From CBDHGY01 sp965263325 (GTDB taxonomy: Bacteria; Pseudomonadota; Alphaproteobacteria; Caulobacterales; Hyphomonadaceae), in NCBI GenBank assembly GCA_965263325.1, contig CBDHGY010000002.1, positions 744,001 through 808,000 of the forward strand: a stretch of 64,000 nt of DNA. The letters run 5' to 3'. A program made the position numbers and the translations under genes. Below, one piece after another: positions 51,002 through 59,711 of this stretch; position 1 is the first letter of the stretch, and each line of letters begins with the position of its first letter. The notes under the pieces were generated by a model, which was not told the DNA's origin, ran no database searches, and was given only the letters and a program-made list of their open reading frames with translations.

Positions 51002-52219
51002 ATGAACCGAGATCATCTCTACCCATCCTACTCACCACCCGATCTTCAATTCGTTTCGGGCGAAGGGACTTGGTTGACCGCCAAAACGGGGGACCGGTTT
51101 CTGGACTTCATTTCTGGGATTTCAGTCAACACACTTGGTCACGCACATCCAGACTTGGTGAATGCTTTGCAAAAGCAAGCCAAGAAGATTTGGCATCTCA
51201 GCAATATGTTTAACGTACCGGGGCAAGCTGAGCTTGCAGAAAAATACTGTAAACTGACTTTTGCCGACCAAGTCTTTTTTACCAACTCTGGGACAGAGTC
51301 AGTAGAATGCGCGCTTAAAAGCGCACGAAAGTATCATGCGAAGAATGGCCAAGCACAGCGTACGACCATCATTGGCTTCGAAGGCGCGTTCCACGGTAGA
51401 ACGTATGCGTCTGTTAATGCCGCAGGAAATCCTAAATATTTAGAAGGCTTTGGACCCAGACTTCCCGGGTATGCGCATGCGCGTTTCAATGATCTTGCGT
51501 CTGTTGAGGCCCTGATTGACGATACAGTCGCCGCAATCATTGTCGAACCCATTCAGGGTGAAGGCGGGTTACGCGCAGGGTCCGAAACCTTTTTAACCGG
51601 TCTGCGCAACCTGTCTGATCGGCACGGTCTCCTGCTCATTTATGATGAAGTACAGTGTGGCGCAGGCCGTACGGGTAAACTCTTTGCTCATCAATGGTTC
51701 AAGGGTGCCGACCCGGATATCATGGCAACGGCCAAAGGTGTTGGAGGCGGTTTTCCATTTGGCATGTGTTTGGCCACCAAAGCCGTAGCGCGCCATATGG
51801 TGCCAGGGACCCATGGCACCACATATGGCGGAAATGCTTTAGCCTGCGCTGTCGGTGACGCAGTATTAAGCCACTTGGCCAATCCATCATTTATGTCGGA
51901 TGTGAATGCCCGGGCTGGGCAGTTGAGGTCGGAACTTCATGCTCTGCAAGAAGCTTTCCCAGATTTTGTAACAGACGTGAGAGGTAAAGGGCTTCTGACC
52001 GGGGTCGCACTGTCTGAAGACCTTTTAAACATGGATGTTCGCAACCACGCACGTGACGCGGGCCTCTTGGTTGGTGTCGCGGGAAATAATACGGTTCGAT
52101 TAGCCCCCCCTCTCAATGTTACTACGGCTGAAATCGAACACGCTGCGAGTACATTGCGCGCTGTAATCGATCGCCTGATCTCAAGCGTTCAAGCGAAGAC
52201 GATCGTTTCGGCGCAGTGA
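51002..52219 (+). CDS. Class III PLP aminotransferase, ArgD/AstC type
   Basis: 405 residues from the ATG at 51002 (GGAG six bases upstream). Class III motifs: FTNSGTESVECALKSARKY, GFEGAFHGRTY, IIVEPIQGEGG, IYDEVQCGAGRTG and the PLP lysine in MATAKGVGGG. The closest named enzymes are acetylornithine/succinylornithine aminotransferases, which act on the terminal amine of an N2-acylated diamine. The stop overlaps the start of the succinyltransferase gene (GTGA), so the two are coupled. With HglS downstream, N2-succinyl-lysine is a plausible substrate alongside succinylornithine; this is inferred. Confidence 0.9.
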   Translation: MNRDHLYPSYSPPDLQFVSGEGTWLTAKTGDRFLDFISGISVNTLGHAHPDLVNALQKQAKKIWHLSNMFNVPGQAELAEKYCKLTFADQVFFTNSGTESVECALKSARKYHAKNGQAQRTTIIGFEGAFHGRTYASVNAAGNPKYLEGFGPRLPGYAHARFNDLASVEALIDDTVAAIIVEPIQGEGGLRAGSETFLTGLRNLSDRHGLLLIYDEVQCGAGRTGKLFAHQWFKGADPDIMATAKGVGGGFPFGMCLATKAVARHMVPGTHGTTYGGNALACAVGDAVLSHLANPSFMSDVNARAGQLRSELHALQEAFPDFVTDVRGKGLLTGVALSEDLLNMDVRNHARDAGLLVGVAGNNTVRLAPPLNVTTAEIEHAASTLRAVIDRLISSVQAKTIVSAQ

Positions 52220-53304
52220 CGAGTGGCTACCTTATCCGGCCCATTGCCTTGGATGACTCCAATGGCATGTTCGAGTTGAGTCGGCTTGCGGGAGCGGGGT
52301 TTACCAGCCTGCAACCAGACCGCGCATTTATACAAGAGTTGATCGAAAAAAGCATCGCTTCGTTTCAACACCCCCAACCTGATAGCTCGCAAACCTTTAT
52401 GCTCGTCTTGGTGCACCTTGGGACCGAGGACCTGGTCGGTTGCGCAAGCGTGAAAACTGGGATCGGTCACAACCAATTCATGTGCGCCGACTTTGAGCTG
52501 CGAAACGCGCAAGGCGAAACGGTACTCGCCGATGAGAGATACGACATTCTACGCTTAAAGCGAACCCTACAAGGTATGACTGAGGTTGGCTCTCTCTTTC
52601 TGCATCCCGATCACCGCTCCAGCGGCGTCGGACGGTTCCTGGCACGATCTCGCTATTTGCTGATGGCCAGCAACCCTCAGGTTTTCGGCCATTCGGTCGT
52701 CGCGCAATTGCGCGGTTATAGCGACCAGTATGACCGGGCACCGTTTTTTGATGCGGTTTGGGCACCGCGACTGGGTTTGACGTATGAGGAGTCTGATGTC
52801 CTTCTCGCGCGGGATGGGGCTGCTTTTCTTCTGCAGCAGTTCGACGATCTCCAGCTTGATCTCAAAGATCTTCCGCGCGCCGCTTCAGACGCAATTGGAG
52901 TTCCACATCCTACCGCTGCGGGCGCGTTGAAGTTACTCCAACAAGAAGGGTTTAGATTATCATCACTCGTTGATTTAGCCGATGGCGGTCCGATCGTCAT
53001 GGCTGAACCAGACGAAATCGCGTCCATAAATGACTTGGCCTCCATCTCCTTGACTGAAGGGCGCAGCGCGTCTTATGGCACAATCGCAATGCTCGCCCGT
53101 TTAAGCTTCCGCACTTTTCGCGCGTTTGTCGGCGGAATGAGGCTGAGGGATGAGAGCACAGTTGAGTGCGATCCAATGGCCATCCAGCTTCTAGATGCTG
53201 GATCGATGGCAAGAATCGTTCACTGCCCCCGCAATTTGGACGCGAAGAAGTGTCCTGCTCCAACCATCAAACCTACCAAAAACAAAGAGAATACTCATGT
53301 CTGA
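52216..53304 (+). CDS. Arginine N-succinyltransferase family protein (AstA/AruF-AruG-like)
   Basis: 362 residues, GTG start overlapping the previous stop. The GNAT-like AstA fold is shown by IRPIALDDSNGMFELSRLAGAGFTSLQPD, TEVGSLFLHPDHRSSGVGRFLARSRYLLMAS, VVAQLRGYSDQYDRAPFFDAVW and a late LVDLADGGPIVMAEPDEI. AstA transfers succinyl from succinyl-CoA to the alpha-amine of arginine; the Pseudomonas homologues also take ornithine. The usual AST partners astB, astD and astE are absent from the window. The 3' end overlaps the next gene by eight bases. In this operon a lysine substrate is conceivable. Confidence 0.88.
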   Translation: MTSGYLIRPIALDDSNGMFELSRLAGAGFTSLQPDRAFIQELIEKSIASFQHPQPDSSQTFMLVLVHLGTEDLVGCASVKTGIGHNQFMCADFELRNAQGETVLADERYDILRLKRTLQGMTEVGSLFLHPDHRSSGVGRFLARSRYLLMASNPQVFGHSVVAQLRGYSDQYDRAPFFDAVWAPRLGLTYEESDVLLARDGAAFLLQQFDDLQLDLKDLPRAASDAIGVPHPTAAGALKLLQQEGFRLSSLVDLADGGPIVMAEPDEIASINDLASISLTEGRSASYGTIAMLARLSFRTFRAFVGGMRLRDESTVECDPMAIQLLDAGSMARIVHCPRNLDAKKCPAPTIKPTKNKENTHV

Positions 53305-54589
53305 TTTCGTTCAACCTTGGACACTGAGGCGATCGTTCGCGAATAAGCTTTCAAATATGTATCGCCTGGAGGTGCCAGCTTATGGTGCTTTGATCGATCT
53401 CGTCACCGAAATCAACTCGCAGCAAAAGACAGAGACCCAAAAAATATCAGACGTACCTCGTATCGGCGACGAACGTCATGGCGCTATTCGTCTTGCTCAT
53501 CCATCAGAGTTGTCCCTGATTAGGCGGGCGCTAGCCTTGCTTGGCATGTTCCCAGTCGGATACTACGATCTTGGCCCCGCGGGTATCCCGGTTCATTCAA
53601 CTGCTTTCAGGCCAATCGCCCCCGAAAGCTTAGCGCGCAATTCATTTCGCCTCTTCACGTCTTTGGTGCGCCTTGACGAAATCGGATCGCCCGCATTGCG
53701 TGGAGATGCAGAAGCCTTAGTTGCCAAACGCCGCATCGTATCGCCCAAGACGCTCTCATATGTTGAGCTGGCCGAACGACAGGGTGGACTCACCGCGCAA
53801 GAAGGCGAAGCCTTTATTTCTTCATTGCTCGACACGTTTCGATGGCGAGGAGAGGCGTTATGTTCCCGGGATCACTATGATGCCATTTTAGATGTACACC
53901 CATTATTGGCAGACGTGGTCTGCTTTCCAAATCCTCACATCAATCATTTGACACCTCGCGTCTTGGATATTGATGCGGCACAAGCTGCCATGATCAAGAA
54001 GGGGTTGCCTGCGAAAGAAAAAATCGAGGGCCCGCCGGCACGCAAATGCCCAATCCTTCTTCGGCAAACTGCGTTCCGCGCTTTAGAAGAAGTCGTACGC
54101 TTTCCAGGCGATGGCTCGTCGTCTGAAAAATCAACCCATACAGCACGATTTGGGGAAATAGAAGCACGCGGTTGTGCGCTCACACCTAAAGGTATGACAC
54201 TCTATTCCACCGCGCTCCACGAACGCAAAATGCAGATCATTCCGGACAACTGGGAGAGCCTGAGAATTCAAGAGTTGGGATGGTTTGAGTTCAAACGGGC
54301 GGACCCAGAGCTTTATCTTTCAGAAGACCGTTTAGAAGAACATATTTCAAGTGGGGAAATCGTCAGCTCGCCGATCACGTATGAGGATTTTCTTCCCGTA
54401 AGTGCGGCTGGGATCTTTCGATCCAATCTGAAGAATGACGGAACCAACGCCGTTTCGACGAATGGAAGTCGAATCGAGTTTGAGCGAGCTTTGGGAAGTC
54501 CAGTGATAGATTTTCAAGAACTGTATCGCCTCCAATCTTTGAACTCTCTTCGCGCGACCGTAGCGCGTCCAGCAGTTGAGGGATCTTAG
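53297..54589 (+). CDS. hglS: 2-oxoadipate dioxygenase/decarboxylase (HglS, DUF1338/VOC)
   Basis: 430 residues. Fe(II) enzyme of the DUF1338 family; characterised HglS turns 2-oxoadipate, O2 into D-2-hydroxyglutarate and CO2 in lysine breakdown. The metal ligands fit: His61 in RHGAIRL, His217 in NPHINHLTPRVLDID and Glu289 in GEIEARGCALTPKG. Length agrees with the family. The start ATG at 53297 lies within the end of the succinyltransferase gene, so translation is coupled. The next gene encodes the dehydrogenase that would oxidise its product. Confidence 0.9.
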   Translation: MSDFVQPWTLRRSFANKLSNMYRLEVPAYGALIDLVTEINSQQKTETQKISDVPRIGDERHGAIRLAHPSELSLIRRALALLGMFPVGYYDLGPAGIPVHSTAFRPIAPESLARNSFRLFTSLVRLDEIGSPALRGDAEALVAKRRIVSPKTLSYVELAERQGGLTAQEGEAFISSLLDTFRWRGEALCSRDHYDAILDVHPLLADVVCFPNPHINHLTPRVLDIDAAQAAMIKKGLPAKEKIEGPPARKCPILLRQTAFRALEEVVRFPGDGSSSEKSTHTARFGEIEARGCALTPKGMTLYSTALHERKMQIIPDNWESLRIQELGWFEFKRADPELYLSEDRLEEHISSGEIVSSPITYEDFLPVSAAGIFRSNLKNDGTNAVSTNGSRIEFERALGSPVIDFQELYRLQSLNSLRATVARPAVEGS

Positions 54590-54592
54590 GTT

Positions 54593-56002
54593 ATGGAAAC
54601 GCAGCCTTTAAACATTCCCGAACGTTTCAACTTGCTGCGCGACGAAGATATCATTGCGGGTTACACGAGAGGCTGGAGAGGTGAAAAAGGTCAAGCTGAG
54701 TTCGTGGCTCGTCCGCACACGACACAGGACGTGTCGGACCTTGTCGCGTGGTGCATTCAAAACAGTATACACCTCACTCCGCAATCAGGTCGCACCGGAT
54801 TGGTCGGTGCAAGTGTTCCAGCCAAAGCTTCCGGTCAAGCGATCATCAGCCTAGCGAATTTGAAAGAGAAATGGTCGCTCAATCGGATGAATCGAAGTCT
54901 CTATTGCTCTGCCGGGTACCGGCTATCCGAAATTAACGAGAGCTTGTTGGAAGACGAATTGTTCTTTCCGATAGATCTTAGCGCCGATCCTTGTATTGGC
55001 GGCATGATCGCAACCAATACCGGTGGAAGCCGCTTGCTCAGGTACGGCGGTGTTCGAGAGAACATTTTAGGGCTCACGGTGGTTTTGGGGGATCGGGAAG
55101 GCACGGTCTTAAAGCTTGGTTCCAATTGGAGAAAACATGCTGTCGGTCCGGATTGGAAACACCTATTTATCGGCACGGGTGCAGCGTTTGGGATTATTAC
55201 CGAATGTGTTCTCAGTGTAGAGCCGACTCCAAAACACCAAGCGACAGCCCTGCTTGCGCTGAGTGATGCAGCAGCGCTCTGCGATGTGCTGATCGCTCTA
55301 GAAAAGACGTTTGGATCCCTCCTGTCTGCCTGTGAATTTATGTCGGCATCAGCGCTGGAAGCAGCTTGGGCAAACGCTCCGGAGCTTCGCCGAGCATTTG
55401 CGAACGGTGACGTACCAACACTCGTGTTGCTCGTAGAGCTATCTTGTGATTGGCCACTTGGCGATGAAGACCGTTCACTCGAGGCTGTTTTAACAGATGG
55501 TCTTGCAAAAATTTGGGATGAAAAGGGCAACGGCATAAGCGACGCCATATTTGGTCGCCCCGAAGAGTTTTGGCACACGCGGCACGCGCTATCTGAAGGC
55601 GTAAGAGCATTGGGGCGTCTGTACGCATTCGATCTTTCATTTGAACGCCAAGATGTGTTTGTTTTTCGCGAGCACATGATAGCCGAACTCGCTAAGCATT
55701 ACCCTGAAATACGGGTCTGCGATTTTGGGCATGTCGGAGACGGGGGTATCCACTTCAATCTTATCGATCAGATCGATGAATCCGAGTGGACCAGTCAGCG
55801 CGAGATTTCAGTTCGCGACTTGGTTATCCAAACGGCTGTGGAAGAGTTTCATGGGTGTTTTAGCGCCGAGCACGGAGTTGGCCCGTTCAACCAGAGGTAC
55901 TTTGACCGATATGCACCTGAAAAACATCGCGCATTTTCAACGGCATTAGAGAGCGTGACGTCCGGTCGATCCCTCGGTCGCGTCCATTTCGGCGAAATCT
56001 GA
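54593..56002 (+). CDS. FAD-dependent D-2-hydroxyglutarate dehydrogenase family
   Basis: 469 residues, three bases after hglS. The N-terminal FAD-binding domain has LTPQSGRTGLVGASVP and GGMIATNTGGSRLLRYGGVRENILG. The C-terminal domain carries the metal-linked GHVGDGGIHFN motif and the ending SAEHGVGPFN. The family oxidises D-2-hydroxy acids (D-lactate, glycolate, D-2-hydroxyglutarate). Being last in an operon with hglS, D-2-hydroxyglutarate to 2-oxoglutarate is the best-supported reaction, completing entry of lysine carbon into the TCA cycle. Confidence 0.9.
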   Translation: METQPLNIPERFNLLRDEDIIAGYTRGWRGEKGQAEFVARPHTTQDVSDLVAWCIQNSIHLTPQSGRTGLVGASVPAKASGQAIISLANLKEKWSLNRMNRSLYCSAGYRLSEINESLLEDELFFPIDLSADPCIGGMIATNTGGSRLLRYGGVRENILGLTVVLGDREGTVLKLGSNWRKHAVGPDWKHLFIGTGAAFGIITECVLSVEPTPKHQATALLALSDAAALCDVLIALEKTFGSLLSACEFMSASALEAAWANAPELRRAFANGDVPTLVLLVELSCDWPLGDEDRSLEAVLTDGLAKIWDEKGNGISDAIFGRPEEFWHTRHALSEGVRALGRLYAFDLSFERQDVFVFREHMIAELAKHYPEIRVCDFGHVGDGGIHFNLIDQIDESEWTSQREISVRDLVIQTAVEEFHGCFSAEHGVGPFNQRYFDRYAPEKHRAFSTALESVTSGRSLGRVHFGEI

Positions 56003-56387
56003 ACACCGTTTCCGAGCCATCCTCCATCCCTCCTGAACCAAAATAATCACTAAGATCAATTTGGCCCAACTTTAAGGGGGAAGGACAATAGGCTCGCCCA
56101 GACTGCTCAGCTCTATTAGATCGGAACGTCGACATCTTCTCTGACATTTTTATCTTCACATTCCTGGGAGCATGGTAGTGCCTTCTTTCACTGAACCATT
56201 GAAAGGAGCGTTGCCATTCCTACGTCCGTCACTCGCCTGGCAAATAGTTAGACTAAGAAGGCCACTAGCGACAGTTTGCTCTTCTCACTCGGAGGTAGGC
56301 ACTTCAGACGAGGGTCGTCAACTAACCGGGTTTGAACATTTTCGATACAGCTGCACGTGCTTTTTTGGTGCGCAGAAGTAGGTAGTT
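56003..56387. other. 385-base gap between convergent genes, nothing recognised
   Basis: Contains AGGGGGAAGG near 56076 but no open frame uses it. No clear hairpin, repeat or RNA gene is visible. Confidence 0.5.
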
Positions 56388-57494
56388 TTAAAACTGAAAA
56401 GCGTTTTCCAAATGGATATTCTGCGACTTCAGCCAATGCTCATTGTAGTAAGTGTCCGCATATCGATCGCCGTCGTCGCATATCAATGTGACAATGCTAG
56501 CAGGTTCTCCTCTTTCTTCGAGTTCATTTGCAAGCGTGTATGCGCCAATAAAATTAGTGCCTGTGGAGCCCCCAAACCGGCGCCCTGTTAGAGCTTCTAA
56601 AAAGTGCAGAGCTTTAATGGAGGCAGCGTCTGGTACTTTAATCATACGGTCAACCAGCTCTGGAAAGAATGACGGCTCGGCTCGAGGCCGACCGATACCT
56701 TCAATACGTGAGCAGGTGTTATTCTTGATTGCCCTGTCTCGGCTCTCGTAAAAATCGAAAAGCACCGAATTTTCCGGATCAACCACGCAAATTTTGGTGT
56801 TTGCGTCGGGACGTTTGTAAGAAAGATAGCGTCCCATGGTGGTAGCAGTGCCACCAGTTCCTACACCAACTACGAACCACTCCGGAACGGGGCACTCTTC
56901 CGATGCCATTTGATTAAAGATCGATGCGGCAATATTGTTTTCGCTGCGCCAGTCAGTCGCTTGCTCAGCAAAAGTGAACTGGTCCATGAAATGGCAATTG
57001 GCTTGTTGTGACAATTCACGAGCTCGATCTACGATCTCGCATGCGGGTACAAGCAAGCAACTGCCGCCGAACGCTTCTATCAGGCGTATCTTTTTAACTG
57101 CCGTCGCTTCTGGCACAACGGCAATAAACTTCAGTCCCAATAGTCGCGCAAAATAGGCCTCTGAGATTGCTGTGCTTCCTGAGGAGCATTCTACTATTAT
57201 CGTTTGAGGGCCAATCCGACCGCTCGCTAGCCCCCACAGAAAGAGAGATTTTGCTAGCCGGTGTTTTAAGCTACCCGATGGGTGAGAGCTCTCATCCTTT
57301 AAATAGATTTTTACGTGCTTGAAGGGCAGGTTAAGAAGGAGGAGGCCGGTATCGCCACTCCGGACACTTTCTGCATTGATTTTCTCAATTGCATCTTTCA
57401 CCCAACGACGGTCCTCGACTGAGCGTTCACAACGTTTATCTACGAGCCTATGGGAAGAGCATACTAAATTTTCTAAGACCTCGGACATCGACAC
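56388..57494 (-). CDS. PLP-dependent cysteine synthase-family enzyme (possibly cysteine desulfhydrase)
   Basis: 368 residues, fold type II PLP enzyme. PLP lysine Lys77 in SHPSGSLKHRLAKSL, the substrate loop VECSSGSTAISEAYFARLLG, and the phosphate-binding GVGTGGTATTMGRYL. The N-terminal extension and the RRFGGSTGTNFIGAYTLANEL ending resemble mycobacterial Cds1 (Rv3684), an L-cysteine desulfhydrase, more than CysK. It would release sulfide, pyruvate and ammonia from cysteine; other beta-elimination substrates remain possible. Its upstream neighbour on the same strand is an Lrp regulator, as is common for cysteine-degrading enzymes. Confidence 0.82.
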   Translation of the reverse strand: MSMSEVLENLVCSSHRLVDKRCERSVEDRRWVKDAIEKINAESVRSGDTGLLLLNLPFKHVKIYLKDESSHPSGSLKHRLAKSLFLWGLASGRIGPQTIIVECSSGSTAISEAYFARLLGLKFIAVVPEATAVKKIRLIEAFGGSCLLVPACEIVDRARELSQQANCHFMDQFTFAEQATDWRSENNIAASIFNQMASEECPVPEWFVVGVGTGGTATTMGRYLSYKRPDANTKICVVDPENSVLFDFYESRDRAIKNNTCSRIEGIGRPRAEPSFFPELVDRMIKVPDAASIKALHFLEALTGRRFGGSTGTNFIGAYTLANELEERGEPASIVTLICDDGDRYADTYYNEHWLKSQNIHLENAFQF

Positions 57495-57620
57495 ATCTCC
57501 AACAAACCGCGCGTCGTTAGATCTATATCATCCATTTGGAATATTATTTTACCATATTGAGCGACCATTGCCCCTTTATTGGAATTTAATCATCGTATCT
57601 GCCACTTTATTGGTATATTT

Positions 57621-58094
57621 TTAGGGCAGATGAGCGACCGTCGTATGCTTTACTTGCTCCATAGAAAATGTCGATGAAACGTCAGTCAAACCTGGAATCA
57701 AATCCAGTATTTTCTTGTAGACCCCGTCATAATGCGGAATGCTCGTCACCTGCACCTTAAGCAAGTAGTCCTCTTTCCCAGCAAGTCGATGACATTCCAC
57801 AACCTCAGGAATTAGGTTTACTGAGCGAGAAAACGTCTCTAGCCACGCCCTGCTGTGATTATTTGTCCGAAGCGAAACAAAAACGGTCACTCCCAGTCCT
57901 AGTTTGTCAGTATCTACCAATGCAACGCGTTTGGTGATAATGCCATCGTCTTCCATTTTTTTTATGCGTCGCCAGCATGGGTTCGAAGACAGACCTACTC
58001 TTTCGGCAATATCTTGCACTGAGAGAGAAGCGTCCTCTTGTAGAACTCGAAGAATTTTCTTGTCTAAGTGATCTAGTTTGCTGCTATTCGTCAT
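57621..58094 (-). CDS. Lrp/AsnC-family regulator (next to the CysK-like gene)
   Basis: 157 residues. Helix-turn-helix LDKKILRVLQEDASLSVQDIAERVGLSSNPCWRRIKKMEDDGIITKR, with the SSNPCWRR recognition helix typical of Lrp and CyuR/DecR. The RAM domain contains VVECHRLAGKEDYLLKVQV. It is upstream of the CysK-like gene on the same strand, with a 126-base AT-rich gap, so control of that gene is likely. DecR-type regulators respond to cysteine, which fits. Confidence 0.9.
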   Translation of the reverse strand: MTNSSKLDHLDKKILRVLQEDASLSVQDIAERVGLSSNPCWRRIKKMEDDGIITKRVALVDTDKLGLGVTVFVSLRTNNHSRAWLETFSRSVNLIPEVVECHRLAGKEDYLLKVQVTSIPHYDGVYKKILDLIPGLTDVSSTFSMEQVKHTTVAHLP

Positions 58095-58198
58095 ATTTTA
58101 CCCAATAAATAAGTTATAAACGTCAGTGATTTGTGAGATATCCGAGCGATTAAGGGCAGCAATCCGAAGTAATCAGTACAAAGAAGAAATTTTGCGAT

Positions 58199-58630
58199 CT
58201 AGCGAATTTTTCGTAATCTCATACATGTTTCACTATTTAGAACGCCCTCTACATTTCGAATTTCCCTTAGAACGCGATCAAAACTTGGTAGAGTGTCTGT
58301 CCGAATGTTCAGGATCAAGTCCCAGGCTCCATTCGTACTGTATATTGACGAAATTTCTGGAATTTTCTCTAGAGACCCGACGACTCTTGCTGACATTTTA
58401 CCCTGAAGTTCAACAAGCGTGACCGCTTCGATCGCGCCATCGGTTTGCACGTCTGTCTCAATTGTAAACTTCCGAATTCTCTTAGTTTCGACCAAGCGCT
58501 GCAAACGTGTCTTTGCGGTGGTTCGAGAAACTTTTATTGTCTGAGCGAGCTCACTCAATGACATGCGCGCATTCGAACGCAATTGTGCTATTATCGCTCG
58601 ATCGGTTTCATTAAGTGGTGATCCATTCAT
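58199..58630 (-). CDS. Lrp/AsnC-family regulator (divergent from arginase)
   Basis: 143 residues from the ATG at 58630; a TTG three codons upstream is possible. Helix-turn-helix RAIIAQLRSNARMSLSELAQTIKVSRTTAKTRLQRLVETKRI, then a RAM domain (ISSIYSTNGAWDLILNIRTDTLPSFDRVLREIRNVEGV). It resembles the regulator at 50.4 kb (VSRSTAQKRLERL versus VSRTTAKTRLQRL). It is divergent from arginase, 144 bases away, so arginine- or ornithine-dependent control of arginase is the simplest reading. Confidence 0.9.
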   Translation of the reverse strand: MNGSPLNETDRAIIAQLRSNARMSLSELAQTIKVSRTTAKTRLQRLVETKRIRKFTIETDVQTDGAIEAVTLVELQGKMSARVVGSLEKIPEISSIYSTNGAWDLILNIRTDTLPSFDRVLREIRNVEGVLNSETCMRLRKIR

Positions 58631-58774
58631 GGTGCGCAAAATGACTAAAAATGTTGCCGATTTGCGGAATTATACTCAATAATTGTTCATTAATAAAGTA
58701 CAATAATCCATAATATTGGCCTTAGATGGGAAAAACGCGATCAAGCGTGCTTTTTAATCTAGAGGTTGCTTAAA

Positions 58775-59698
58775 ATGAATAGAACTTGCGCCTTGCTAGG
58801 GGCCCCTGTTGAAACAGGTGCGTCCCGTACAGGATGCTCCATGGGACCAGCGAGTTTGCGGCTTGCCGGAATTGCGGAAATTGTGGCGTCATACGACTAT
58901 CAAGTCGTGGACTTAGGTGATGCTGACTCCCAATATAAAATGCTAGTAGGTGACGAGATTTCGCATCCTAATGGTGCAATTCGCAATCTTACCGAAACGA
59001 AAGCCTGGATCGAGACGCTAAGACCAAAAGCCTATGCCGCCATTAGAGAGCACGATCTTGCGATTTTTCTTGGTGGAGATCATTCTCTCGCAGCAGGAAC
59101 AGTGCCAGGGGTCGCGCAATTCGCTGAAGAAATCGGGCGACCTCAATATGTGCTTTGGCTTGATGCGCACCCTGATTTACATACTTTGGAGTCCACCGAA
59201 ACGGGAAACCTACACGGCACACCGGTGGCATACTTTACAGGGCAAGATGGAACGGACGCGTTACCGACCTTAAAGCACAAGATCGAACACAAACACATTT
59301 GTATGATGGGGATTCGATCTGTCGACACAGCAGAACGCTCTCGTATTTCTCGACTTGGCATTGACGTTCAAGACATGCGCTCCATCGATGAGCACGGCGT
59401 TCTTAAGCCGCTAAACGCATTTCTCGAGCGTGTGCGAGCTAACAACGGAATGCTTCATTTAAGTTTCGACGTAGACTTTCTTGACCCTGAGATTGCACCA
59501 GCCGTTGGCACAGCTGTTAGCGGTGGAATTACATATCGAGAAGCACATCTCATTATGGAAACTCTGTGTGATAGCGAACTCGTCACCTCAATCGATATTG
59601 CTGAGCTAAACCCCTTCCTCGATGTTCGAGGCAGAACCGCTACGCTTATGGTTGAGCTTATGGCCTCCCTTCTTGGGCGCCGCATCGTAAATATATAA
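58775..59698 (+). CDS. rocF: Arginase
   Basis: 307 residues from the ATG at 58775 (AGAGG upstream). Binuclear manganese enzyme that splits arginine into ornithine and urea. Ureohydrolase motifs are complete: LGGDHSLAAGTVPG, LDAHPDLHT, TGNLHGTPVA, and SFDVDFLDPEIAPAVGTAV. Length is that of true arginases. Ornithine cyclodeaminase begins 13 bases later, giving a two-step arginine to proline route. An Lrp regulator lies divergently upstream. Confidence 0.93.
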   Translation: MNRTCALLGAPVETGASRTGCSMGPASLRLAGIAEIVASYDYQVVDLGDADSQYKMLVGDEISHPNGAIRNLTETKAWIETLRPKAYAAIREHDLAIFLGGDHSLAAGTVPGVAQFAEEIGRPQYVLWLDAHPDLHTLESTETGNLHGTPVAYFTGQDGTDALPTLKHKIEHKHICMMGIRSVDTAERSRISRLGIDVQDMRSIDEHGVLKPLNAFLERVRANNGMLHLSFDVDFLDPEIAPAVGTAVSGGITYREAHLIMETLCDSELVTSIDIAELNPFLDVRGRTATLMVELMASLLGRRIVNI

Positions 59699-59711
59699 AT
59701 AGGAATTAGTC

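Noticed and set aside
53297..54589. Calling the gene after the AstA-like gene succinylarginine dihydrolase (AstB), as expected in an AST operon
   Set aside because: The sequence has the DUF1338 metal site (RHGAIRL, NHLTPRVLDID, EIEARG), not AstB motifs.
54901..55677. Minus-strand open frame of 258 codons inside the D-2-hydroxyglutarate dehydrogenase gene
   Set aside because: Ser/Pro/Arg-rich shadow frame; the plus frame has FAD and metal motifs.
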